Assembly: GCA_900155495.1 (NCBI GenBank)
Contig: FTLJ01000466.1
Coordinates: 1 to 64,000 of the forward strand
Direction of reading: 5' to 3'
Source of the DNA: Porogramme epimiltina
Taxonomy: Eukaryota > Basidiomycota > Agaricomycetes > Polyporales > Polyporaceae
Length of the DNA: 64,000 bases
Part shown: positions 43,340 to 54,849 of the stretch, in pieces
How positions within the stretch are numbered: the first letter of the stretch is position 1
Layout of the letters: the number at the start of each line of letters is the position of its first letter
Program-made: the position numbers and the translations under genes
The notes under the pieces: generated by a model
Seen by the model: the letters and a program-made list of their open reading frames with translations, nothing else
Databases searched by the model: none
Told to the model about the DNA's origin: nothing

Positions 43340-44975
43340 GGTCTCGACTGCTGTTCGTTCGCAGGAGTATCTGGCCGGGTTTCAAAGCCACAGGGCGTCG
43401 AGTGGCGGGGAGTCACGGGCGTTGTATGACTCGGAGGGCCAGAGCGACCGAGGGTGCAGGAGAGGGAGATAGAAGGAAAGACGGCCTCCGTGCGAGCGCG
43501 GGCACGCTGTGGGCACTACCGGGGGCGTGCCGCCCGGCGGACACTGGCAGCCTGCAGGAGCTTCGCGCATTGCGAGGTGGGGAAGCGGCCTGTCGAGTGT
43601 CCACAGCGGGTACGCGTGCGTCTGAGGCGGGCGAAGAAGCCCCCCTGCCCGTCTGCGTCGCGCGATGGCGAGCCCCGTGCGCCCCCTCCGTCGCTCGCTC
43701 TAGAGCGCTGGCCGCCGGTGTGCCCGCGCCAGTGGGGGACCGGCGGACACATTGTGGGCCTCCAGTCCCCGGTGCGCAGTGCCCAAGCTAGCGAAGAAGG
43801 GGAGACGACCTATCGCGCGCCGCGCTCAAGGACTCCTGGGGAGCGCGCCCTACATAAGGCCTAAGGCCTAGGCCCTAGCACGGTGCACCCGAGGGCGATG
43901 TAACGGATCGGCACATTTGGCATGATTTTCAAACCCCGCCGTGGCTGAAGGCTGAAGCGCCTGCGCACCCCGCTCGTTCGATTTCGAGTTGGTCCGCCAT
44001 GACTTCACCAACTTCTTGCTCCCTTCCCCTCCCGCTCGTCATTCACACAGGCATCTGGCTTCTACTGCCTCCTGTACCCCGCTATTAGCATTCACTACCG
44101 AGTCTCCTATGTGCCCCTCCATATCACTAGTCTTTCCATAATCTGCTGGTGCACCCCCCCTCACCGGCACCCATCCGCACTAGCCAACTTGCATAGGCCA
44201 AGTAAGTACCTGCCTCTATCGTTCTCCCCTCCCTATCCATTACCCCCCATTTCCTTGAGCCCGCAAGTGTCACATCCCACTCGTCTTTTTTCTTTTGTTC
44301 ATTTGCGCATGTAGTATAAGTGCGGCCGTTAGTCCTGTGTGTAGTAGTAGAATACTGTAGAGGCGAGTTTCTTCAATCTGCGGTCCCGGCATCCAAGGAC
44401 TCTGCGACTCCATCCTTCGTTATCCGATAGCGTGATCACTTCTTGGCTTCGACTGCTCACCCCCTCGATCAAAAACTTGCTCTCGTTCTATGACTTCTGC
44501 TATCCAAACCGTCCAGATTCCCGCCCTTGCCCCTGTTATTATACCACCCCATGGCTACGGAACGCATCGCCTATATATGTCGCCGCCTTCTACCTACGTC
44601 CCTCTCCGCCCACTAAATCGTATAATACCGTAACACGTGTACACGCATGTACGTCCCATGTCTGGTATAAAATGGTTGCGTGCCTTCGCTTCCACGCACA
44701 TACAAGGACTTGCTGCATTGGTGACTCCAAGGCCCGCAGCCGCGCGGCCGTGCAAGTTCGTGCGCGCTCCGAGTCCCACTGAAGCCGGGCGCGAAATATG
44801 CACGAAAATGGCACGGGGACAGATTACTACTATGACGGCGACTTGGTAAAGCCTTATATCGATGTCCACATGGTATGATTTCCCCAGGCTGCGCATCGTA
44901 AAACGGCCTCTAAGATGTGTATGAACTGTAGCGTGACGTAGGGTATGGAATTTGTGGGGGATGAACGAGCCCGGG
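43340..44975. other. Intergenic
   Basis: About 43450-43860 is GC-rich with overlapping open frames that look compositional. 43900-44330 is CT-rich on the plus strand. No gene supported. Confidence 0.45.
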
Positions 44976-47900
44976 TTAACGATCTGATACGTCAACCACT
45001 ACCAACCGACCGTCATTCGTCGCGAACGCAATTCGGTGCCCGCGAACGTCCCAGCCTCCCCAAGTACTCATCTGGGGACGTAAGTTGAGAGTGTGAATGT
45101 ACCTGTAGCCAGATGGAAGCCACAGTACCCGACAGCTTTCCCCGCCGGGCCCCGGTGCCCGCCAAACCCATCCGCCAGGCGTCACGTAATAATTCGGAAA
45201 AATGGTAGGAGAAGATGCTCCGGGTTCAGACCGAAAGGTCTCCTTGCTCTGTGCGACACTGGGCCAGTACTCGGGTGATGGGATCGGGGTGTAGCTGTCG
45301 CAAGTCACGACGGCACGGTTATCGGTGGAGAACGAGATGTGGCCGAATTCCTCTCTCGACGTGTCGACATCGAATTGACCTAGGAGATGGGATACATGGC
45401 TGTCATCAAGCTGGTTCTGTAGCCTAGGAGCTTTGGGTGACAAAGACGTATGGTCTTGACAGAGAGCAGTGACGTCCCAAATGGAAACTTGGCCACTATT
45501 GTTTTCTCCGATTAGGCGCGAACCGTCCGAAGAGAAAGAGAGGGAGGTGAGGGGGTGAGAATGACTTGTCTCCCAGAGGATGGTGTTGGATGTGATGTCG
45601 CATAGACGCATGGTGGGATACTGGCCTTCGGCCCTCATACAAGCCGTTAGGGTGGATAATGGATGGTAGCCACGGTCTGTATAACCGGTTTCATGGTTTG
45701 CCACGAGTTTCCTATCCAACGAAGAGAAGAGAATGCAATCGCTCTTGGGATGGGCCGCCAGGCCCCAGACCTCCCCTTCGACCTTACACATCACCTTCCC
45801 AGCCCCTGTGGACGCACCCCATGCCCGTACCGTCCCATCTAGCGAGCCCGAGATGAGCTGTCGCGAGTCTGGGGAAAACACGGTCTGCACCACCACGTCG
45901 GTGTGTCCAAGGAGCACCGAGGAGGAGTTGTTGTGGTCCCGATCGTAGAGGACGATGGAGTAATCCTCCCGACCAGAAAGCGCGAGGAGAGACCCGTCCG
46001 ACGACCACGTCAACACCACAGGCTTTCTTGCATCTAGGGCAGTGGTGTCTGGACATGGCACGGTGAAGACGACCTCGGAGGACGGCACATTCCAGATCTG
46101 GACCGTCCCGTCTTCAACCACAGCGGCAAGAACGTCGTTGTCGTGCGGCGAGAAGGCGACGGCGCACACCGGCGTCTGGACAGCGTCGCTCGTGGAGGCA
46201 GGATTTGGGCGACTAACTTGCAACATGGTGGCGTCCCAGGTACGTGCCGTTCTGTTATGGGCGGATGCGAGGTTGGTACCGTCGGGGGAAAATCGCAGGT
46301 CCCAGATGTTTTCCCCTGGAATCTCCTCGTATTCTCCGAGCGGCTGCCCGGTCGTGGGGTCCCAAAGACGAATTGAGGATCTGCTTCCGGATCCGACGTT
46401 GCACCCAACGGCGAGGATGGCACCGCGAGGAGAGAAGTCCAGTGCTCGTACATCGCCCGGCATACCTAACCGCCTGAGGGGAGAGTCGGAACCCATGGAG
46501 GCGTCCACCGCCCACAGAGCGACCTCCTTGCCTCCTCCGCACGCGATTGTGGTGCTGTCGGAAGATACGCTGACGGACCTAACCTTGAAGTCGTGCCGGA
46601 GAGTGCGAGGGTTGGAGACCTCCGGGAGCGTCCAGATTCTGCACGTCTTGTCCTTGCTTCCGGAGAGCAAGAAGGACCCGTCGCGCGAGAATGCTACAGA
46701 ACTAACGCGTTCAGAATGTCCTTTAAGGTTTGCTATAAGCTGGAGCTCGGAGGATCCCGCGTCCCACAATTGGATTGTGTTGTTGTCGGAGACCGTGACA
46801 GCGTATTCCCCCTGATGTGAGTAAGCCACGGCTTGTATGTGGCCCCGATGAGGCTGGGAAGAGAGATGGGCGCCTGTCCGAGCATCCAACACGACGACGC
46901 TTTCGTCCAACCCGCAGAGGATTTCTCGTCCATCATGTGAAAAAGCTGCTCTCCCGGAAAAACGGACATTATTTCCTAAAGAGCGGAGTTCTTTCCCGGT
47001 GCGGGCATCCCACAGTAGTCCAACAATGCCGCCGACTGTTACCACGCGTTCCCCGTCCGGAGAATAAGCGACACAACAGACAGGAAAGAAAACACTGGCG
47101 TTTGACATAATAGTGACTTGCGCCCGCCAACGTGTCGGGAGCCCAACACGGATTAGCATCTGACCACCGAGATCTTGAGCGTACACCGTCCGCACCGTAG
47201 AGACTTGTGGGCATAATTGAAGGGCGGTTCTATACACTGCTGAGGCAGACGCGCTGATTGCAGGATAACACATGCCGATCATCCGCTCGCCATCGACCAG
47301 CAAGTCCGTTATCACCTGTGGCACATGAATCGAGCCTGTAGCCTGCGGGGACGGGACGCGATTAAGGAAATGTCCCTTGTACTTAAAACCCAGCCTTACA
47401 CACCATGAGAGCACGTCGGGCAGCCTTCAGGACATTGATGGCGACGTCGATATCACCAATGACACTGAGGCCCTCCAGCCAATGCAGCAAGTGCTTGTCG
47501 CAGAACGTCTTCAGAAGCTTGACTGTTTCCTCATCAATCTCGCAAGAATAGAGGTGGTGGGCCCAGTGCCGTAAGGCGTACTGGACTTGAGAAGGGAGGC
47601 TGGTGCTGATGCGCGCGGCAAGGTCGCCGACTTCGCTGTTCAGGAAAGTAATTTGATCGGGGGAAATTCGACACACATTCCTATGGAGGAAGCTGTCCAT
47701 TGTTTTGAAGCAGCACTTGACGATAACACTGTGGTAGTGCCGGGGATCCATCACAAGGTCTGGCTTTGTGCACCTAGTAGGATCGACGAGGAAGTCGGGG
47801 AATGAGAGGTGAATGATTTGTATCACACCGTCGCCAGACTGCGGAAGAGATACGACGGACTGGAGCAGCCCTAGGGTGCGCATCGACGTCCCATTCTTGA

Positions 47901-50428
47901 GTCCAAGGAGATTGTCGAGGGCCGTGGGAGAAAGCTGGTCACGGAGGTGCACGACGGAACCGATAATGGACTTCATCTCCTCCACCATCTCCGGATCGGC
48001 GTCATCTGGAAATGCTTCTTCAACGACACCAGTGTAGAGTCCATCGAGATAGGCAAAGGGCGAAGCCTTGTGAATTCCGAGCTTCTTCAGTACCTCCTCT
48101 AAGCGCTTCTGTGGATTATTCCCTCTTCTGTCCGCGATGAAGTTGAGGGCGGTCGAGATGAAAACGAAAAGTCGATCGGTGAGTTCAGTGAGCCGTTCCT
48201 TCTCATCCTCACTCGGCCAGGACTCCAGACCCGCCCCAGGGTACATGTTCCTGATCATTGCAAGGCGCTCCTCGATGTAGGCAGCGATGTCCCGGTCCAC
48301 GATTCCAGGAGGGACCTCATTGAGAGAGAGCGTGTGTGTGTGCTGAAAGAGAGTGGCGAAGCCTCGGAACCCATTGACGATGCGTGGCTCAGGACGACTA
48401 GTGATTATGAACTTGAGGGGACGAAGGTCTTCAACGAACTCTGAGAGAGCTACAAGAATGACGGAGACTGCTGCGTCGTCGCGACACTCATCAAGAGCAT
48501 CGATGATGACAATCTGGTCGGGGAAAGGTGTTCCTGTTACCGCTCGGAGTGGCTGGACGATGAGCTTCTCAAGCTGGACAGAAGGGAGAGAGTGGTGGAT
48601 GTCGGGGTTGTCGTTGATAGCCTTTGCTACCTCTGCGGCGAAGGTAGTGTTCAATCGGCACAGCTGGTATGCGATGGTGGGGAAGATGAGCTGGACGTCG
48701 CTGCGACCTCCGGTGCGGGCGCAGAAGAAACTCGCGCCGAGCTTCTTTTCGTGATCACACCACAATGCCATAGTGTGGGCGATGGTGGTCTTTCCGGACC
48801 CTGCGACCGCTTTCATCCACAGAATCAGCAACTCATTCGGGATTTCTGAGACGTGTTCAGGGGGGACGTCCTGTTTTTCGCCGCTTGGTCGAATCCAGGC
48901 CCGTATGGACGACAATATTTCGTTCCTTGTGGACCCCATGCACTTGACCCGACCGCCCCCCTTATCGTCGAACCGGGCCTCATTGACGTATCTAAGCTTC
49001 TTGAGGGCTGCAACACAGTCAGTAATTATAGGAATAAGGTGTCCAGAAACGGATAGAACACTTGCCCGCGGCGGTGGGATCACTGCGTTTCCGTTCTCGT
49101 ATAAGCTGTGAGACTCCAGCATCTATCCTCTATTTCGAAAGAGATGACACGTCAAAGGGTGGATTATGACACAAAACACGTGGAAGAACGAACTTGGACG
49201 GTCTCATGAGTAGCATTGGCGGTGACTTTTGTCTCTTTGGTAGTGCTATCGATATCTGTGACAACGTGTTCGATGGAGAGGACCGTCTCGAGCTCACGAA
49301 GCAGCAGAGAATCAGTCTAACCCGGCATTTCGTGCCATGTTTCGAAGCAGCACACTTACTGTGAGGTTATCAACCAGCCGCGACAACGTGTCGATATGGT
49401 CATTTAGCTCTTCGGCGATAGTATCGCTACCTACAACTTGGCTGACTGGTCCACGACGACTCAAACTTTCCACGGCGGCGAAGATTTTCCCCACCTCTCT
49501 GTGATGTCGCGACGTAAGAAATCGGCACAGAAAGAACCGTGCATGCGGTGGTACATACTTTTCGAAATGGTCTATCCCATCTGTGAGAAATGTTGGAGAG
49601 CACTTCGAGGGATCATCGCCCACTTGTTTGATAGCTTTAAACAAGGGGAGAATGTGCGTTTCTTCGAATGTGCGCACAGTCTCTTTGTTTGAGTCATATT
49701 TCTGTCAGCGAAGAACGTTGTTAGCTTGTTTTGATTGCTCACAAGCTATTTTTACTCACCTCGTAGATTTCAAACATAGCAAGCAGTGCGCCCGCAGCAG
49801 ACTGGAGGGGTGGCAGCCAAGCAGATCCCTCCTTCACCACTTTGAGTATATTTGGTAGGCCACCCACACCCGTCTTCAGGAGAGCTGACCAATCGCGGCG
49901 AGACGTCTCGGCTACGTCGTGATCTTCTTCCAAAGCATGGCCGCTGGACTGATCGACGGGCCCTGAAGACGTACTCAACACTCCAGAAGGCTGTTGTAGC
50001 TGATGTGGCTCGGTGCGGGGCGCCTCCGAGTCAGAGTTGATGTTCGTGTTCTGAGTAGGGGATGCTACTGTTCGCGCTTGCTGTTTCTTCTCTCCGCCCG
50101 ACGCAGTCGGCGGTTCAGTCTCTTTGGATGATTCGATGGCGGCTGGCGGCGGGACAACTTCTGCCGCTGTCGTATCGAGCTGCGCAGTGGTTTCATTCAA
50201 GAACGGCGCGGGCGGCGATGAAGGGAGAGGAGTAGGTGGCCGGCGTGATAGATCCAAGGAGTGACCACTCGCTGCTGTCGTCTGCGCCTCGGTGAGTGCT
50301 CGCGGACACAGTGTGGTGGAGCACATACTTGGCCGCGCACTGGTTCGCGTCTGTCGGAACGACAAGTCGGGACACGAAGCACAGAAAAATCCGCCGACCG
50401 TCCTCGTGAACCTCCTCCACAGGTGCAT
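44976..50428 (-). CDS. NACHT-WD40 STAND receptor, fungal NLR-like (about 1739 aa)
   Basis: Exons: 50428-49760, 49701-49360, 49316-49194, 49122-47404, 47342-44976. Phase 0 at every junction gives ~1739 aa. Domains: a Pro/Ser/Thr-rich head (residues 1-180), a helical N-terminal signalling domain (~180-380, with WSALLKTGVGGLPNIL and KETVRTFEETHILPLF), then a NACHT NTPase. The NACHT has Walker A AVAGSGKTTIAHT at ~486-491 and Walker B IVIIDALDEC at ~582-591, with a FIITSRPEP sensor. Winged-helix-like segments follow. The C-terminal ~770 residues form about 12-14 divergent WD40 repeats (LWDARTGKELRSL, VTVSDNNTIQLWD, SGSKDKTCRIW, ISGSLDGTVRAWG). STAND proteins act as signal-induced oligomerising switches; in fungi many are linked to non-self recognition and regulated cell death. 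The WD repeats are not near-identical, unlike the hypervariable HET-E type. The Met at 49122 lies inside the gene, so it is not the start. The true start is uncertain (50584 is also possible). Confidence 0.87.
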
Positions 50429-51419
50429 GTCTTGTGTAACGAGCCTAGATGATGGTGTATGGAGAAATGTACAGGGTGGGAGTGCAGAGAGTTGGTGTCG
50501 AGGGGGGACGTTGAAGAGATGAGGCTGTGGAGGGTGGTCAGCGGCATCTAAGGTTCTTCTGAGGGGCGTGGCGGCTCTCTGCATGCAATCTTGTGCATGC
50601 CGGGCACGGGGAATACGGGCGGCTGTGTCTAAGAAACAGAGAGGTAAGCGCTATGAAGATTTAGACCCCGTTATCAGAGGGCGGTGGGAATGCGGGGGAA
50701 GACGTTGTCAGCGAAGCGGAGGGGCAGAAATCGCAAGTTCGCGTGTGTGTATCAAGCAAGAAGGGGATTCATCATGCGGCGCTACAAACATACTAACAAG
50801 GGCGTATCTGCGTGAATATTCATTCAAAAGTCTGGACTTTGGAGTGTAGCATGTAGCGAATGCTAGTCCTTCGTTTGAGGTCAGAGACGATCGCACGTAT
50901 GCTGAACACACATACCTATAGAGTGATCGAACTCGCACGCTCGAGCGATTTCCGTTTCCCACTTCCCAATACACCGGCACTTCTTTTGCTGCCATCTCTG
51001 CCACTAGGGTGCCGGCGCGCTTCTCCAATTTTAGGGTCCATCGACTGCCTCCGCAATACAGCGTGTAGCCTGTCGAAACCGAAATCGGAACGCATATTGA
51101 GTCTCACGACCACCTCTACAGGATATGCGCAGGGGTGTGCACCTGCATGAAGGGAGCGCGAGGGTGCTATGGGTTCGGCAGGCACCAGCGGGGTAAGTTG
51201 CAGTTCACCTTGTTGTCACTTGTGCGAGCTATTTTTGAGACGGCGGGCGAGAGGATTGGCCTGCCAGTGGACACTGGAGGGCCGGGCCGAGACCAGGGTT
51301 CTGGAGAGGGAGCTATCGCATCGAACGGCTGGCTTACCCATCGAAGGAGCGTATGCGGTGTGAGCGGCCCGACAGGCATGGAAGTCGAGTCGACTTGAGT
51401 GGCGCCGGCCTGACATGCA

Positions 51420-51445
51420 TATGTTACAGGAAGCCCGTGCGTCGA
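51420..51445 (+). repeat. Direct repeat, LTR-like start, copy 1
   Basis: TATGTTACAGGAAGCCCGTG plus six further bases is identical to 52313-52338. The TGTTAC start is typical for Gypsy-type LTRs. The following ~350 bp are only weakly similar to those after copy 2. Confidence 0.5.
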
Positions 51446-52312
51446 TGCATATTCCTGGGCTACGAAGTAGGACAGGTCTTGTTTAGTTTTGTGACATCGA
51501 GTGGGTGGAGAAATTGATGTGACTCGACGTTACGGTAACATCACGCATCGTCAGCAACGTAGGGGTGGGGAAGATTTGACGCCTGGCTCCTGGCACGGTC
51601 ACTCACGCGTCACTCACCTCGTCACGGAGCCGACGTTCTCTCAACCGGATGCCCAACAGCAGCCCATATCACTCCCGCCGTCTGGCCCCTCGCCACCCTA
51701 TGAATGTCTCTTTAATGTAGCAGTATGGTAGAGTTATATAATTTGATATACACAGTCTGTTTGGACAGTCGTGCACAACAAGGAATGTGGAATTCTCGCG
51801 AATATGCACTGCAGGTGCAGGCGTTGCTCATACAGGGAGCCTGGTATCACTTGATTTCGGAGGAACTGCAAGAGACGACGCTGATGTGAGGTCCCTGGTG
51901 ATGTTATCAGTTGTTCACATGTCCTTCCTGTCCCACTGTAGCATTTTAGTGCATATCAGACCATTTCGAATGAGTTGGACCTATTGAGGTGTACCAAAAT
52001 TAGCCGAAATGCGGGCGTTTTCACTGGGGCTCATGGCTGCTCAGGCTCACAACAACTCTGTTTGTCGGAATATTGAATTTCCCGGTGACTCGCTCGCGCG
52101 AACGCCACCATCTGATAGGTTATTGTACTTGTATATAATGTAGTGTAGCACGCCGAATGCGCCCCACGCGTTTGCACCTGCCAAACGCGCCCCCGTTGTG
52201 CTGCCCGTCCGACCCCGCTTCGCTTGTTCCAACACTGTTTGCTTGTCATCCAGCCTTGTATCCACCCCAATTTAACTAATTCGTAGTCCAGGACTGCCCG
52301 GAGGGCCATTGC

Positions 52313-52655
52313 TATGTTACAGGAAGCCCGTGCGTCGACGCGTGCCTGCAAGCCCAGCCTGGCAAGAAGAACGTGACCGTGATTTTCGCCGCCACGGCGC
52401 CGAGCGGAGACGGCCAAGAAAGTGACCACGGGCGTGACCGTAATGTCACGTCCTCGTCCCATGCGTCACCCACGCCGTCGCGCGAATCGGCGACGCGGAC
52501 TCCCTCACACCAATGCCTCATGTTTCCCTGCCTCTTACCTCTCTCGTGGCCTCTCGCATACACACACTCTCCCCGCACTGCTTGCCTATATACTTATGCT
52601 TACCCCCCGCACCACCAACGGACACTCCGGACAGCCCAAGTTGCGACAAACTAAC
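52313..52655 (+). repeat. Possible solo or 5' LTR, copy 2
   Basis: It begins with the same 26 bp as copy 1. A segment from TGTTAC (52315) to CTAACA (about 52655) has inverted TGTTA/TAACA ends. It contains a CT/CA-rich stretch and a TATATA-like box near 52588-52596, all LTR-like. Flanking 5-bp duplications do not match, so an intact insertion cannot be shown. Confidence 0.35.
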
Positions 52656-54279
52656 ATTTAATCCCGGCCACCGGACTTCCTATCTTCCTTCTACCATCTT
52701 GCCAATTTCGAACATGGCACCTTCTCGCTCCTACCTGTTTAACAGTTGTCGAGACCTAGCGGATGGAGAGCCTCTCTTATCCTTCTCAGTCTGTCCGTTG
52801 TCGTGTCTCATGGTTCATTCGGAGACTAAAATTATGTGTGCTAGGACACGCTCATGAAACCCGTACCCCACTGGGCGTCCATACTGCTCTCCGTTCCGCC
52901 AGTCAGAAGCACAACCGCACCGTACCTATGGCTACAATGTCGACATTGAATGGAAGTCCAGCATGGCTCGGAGTTGCACGGGGATCTCATTGAACAGTAT
53001 GTATTCCCCATATTGAACTAGGAAGTGTGCTCAATGGTGGAGCTGGCATGCAGCATCTCGTCGAGTCCTCACTGAGCTCCCGTGAAGTATTTGATTGCTC
53101 TGGAATGGTTTCCCCACCTGCGACACTCGTGACCTTACCCCCTCGTCACCAATATCGCACGGGCTTGGCCTTGTCCAAGCGTGAATTCCCCCCTACCTAG
53201 TAATGGCGTCGAGACATTTGGGGATGTATTTCACCCTGGAGGTGCCAGTTAATCTTCCGGACAGCTCACCCTGATACCCGGTAATCTATTCAAGTTTTGG
53301 GCATCACAAAACGTCTGTGGAGGAAGCACGAGTTTTGTGGGAAGGATATTATGACGAGCGTGGGTACGTCCGTATATGTACCATCTCGCGGGTTCCGTGC
53401 TCACGACGAACCCCTAGGGCCCTGGGCGTATAAGACTCCCCAACACCCCCAAACATCCACCGTCTGTACGCCACTCTCCAAATGTGCTCAGTTGACCCCC
53501 ACGCCGCCGTAATAGGCCAAGCCAACTCCGAATATCCCCTCATGGAGTCCCAGCACAGCGCATTCGCCGAGACTGTCTCTCGTCGGCCGTTCATGAGCCT
53601 GTCTGTCAGCGACCGGAACAAGACGTACACTAGGCGGTGCCGCGCTGTCACCAGGTGCGTTCGTTTTTGTGACGACCCTGTTGTCTGTTCGACAGCTCTG
53701 ACCCAATGCGTACAGTAACCTAACCGCTGTGCACGGGCGCAATCGTCCTGGTCCCTGGAACCTCCTAGCCACGTTTACTGGCCGAGTGGGCTGTCCCCCT
53801 TCTCCGTCGCTTATCAAGCCATCTGGGTCGCGGACGATTGCCCGAGAGGCGTTCAGAATACTCCCTTGACAACACAAAGCCGTGTTACAGCGCGTGGACG
53901 ACGCGGCGTAGTATCGTACATCATGGGTTACGCTGGACCTGCGCAAGGTTCTACATGTGTTGACGTTTAGCTGTCTAGCCGTTCGACGGAGCGAATCTTC
54001 TATTTCAGAGAGCACAGCTTACCGCAACCACGTACAGTATTGTTGAAGTTGGACACTACTACGTGCTACTAGACCCGTTGTGTATACTATTCGGAGCCAT
54101 AAATATATTTCTGTATTTTACGAACATTCAGACGTCTCAAGGGTGCGACGACCTCCGCCTGCCTTCGCGGGAAGCCTCCCTCCGCGCATACTGTTCAAGA
54201 ACGCACAATCTACCCCACCTTGGTCGCGCGTTGAATGAATAGTGCTCTACCCCATGCGAGGTGGAAGAGTCGGGCTCGG

Positions 54280-54600
54280 TGTGTGCGGGATGTCCGCGTT
54301 CCGCCCTGCGATTCTGGCCCCATGGAGCTTCGTGTCGATGCGCGGGCACTTGTCAAGGAGCTAGAGAACATCTTATAGGTTGCAGATAGCGGCGGCTAGG
54401 TGCTTATCGAAGATGAAGTCGACGGCGACCGCGCGTAGGTACGTGCAAACCCGCGAGTAGGGTCGGAGCCTGGAGGGCGTAGCGCGTGCCGGGTTCGCCG
54501 CCGAATTGGGAGATGATCAGGACCTTGAGCTCTATTGGTGCCCGAATGCACGGCGTGCAGGGGCCCGTTTTGTTTCAGTACAGCTTGTGGGGGAGATGGA
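54280..54600 (-). pseudogene. F-box relic, duplicate of the 40343-41671 gene
   Basis: The minus strand reads PIELKVLIISQFGGEPGTRYAL..., clearly the decayed partner of PTELKVLILSQLGYEPGSRHAI in the intact F-box gene. DNA similarity runs from about 54600 down to 54280, equivalent to about 41660-41380. The start codon region is altered, the frame is shifted, and the C-terminal three quarters of the gene are missing. Confidence 0.7.
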
Positions 54601-54849
54601 ACAATCGAGAGGAGGTTGCGGTCAGTGGCAAACACGCGGTCTGGCAAAAGCCCCGGCAACTTTGCTTTGAACTTGGGCGCCAGTCTTCTAATCTCAGCTT
54701 AAGGTTCCGCGCCCTGCTCGTCCATCCGGGGGCACGGATCGTCTAGATTGGTCCAAGGAGGTTAAAGCCAATTCAAGCGTCAGAAAAGGGCCGGGAGAGG
54801 GCCCTGTGAATAAAAGTCACCAAAACCATCAAGAACGGCGCTTCCGACC

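Larger units (their letters stand above)
50429..54279. other. Gene-poor region with repeat traces
   Basis: No supportable gene. It contains a pair of 26-bp direct repeats at 51420 and 52313 that look like LTR starts. A short open frame starts at 52713 (MAPSRSYLF...) just downstream of the second repeat and could be the start of a dead element's ORF. Everything else is short overlapping frames. Confidence 0.45.

Noticed and set aside
47383..49122. Met at 49122 as the start of a separate NACHT gene, and the WD40 part as another gene
   Set aside because: Met 49122 sits exactly after a splice acceptor, and phase-0 introns connect upstream exons, the NACHT exon and the WD40 exon.
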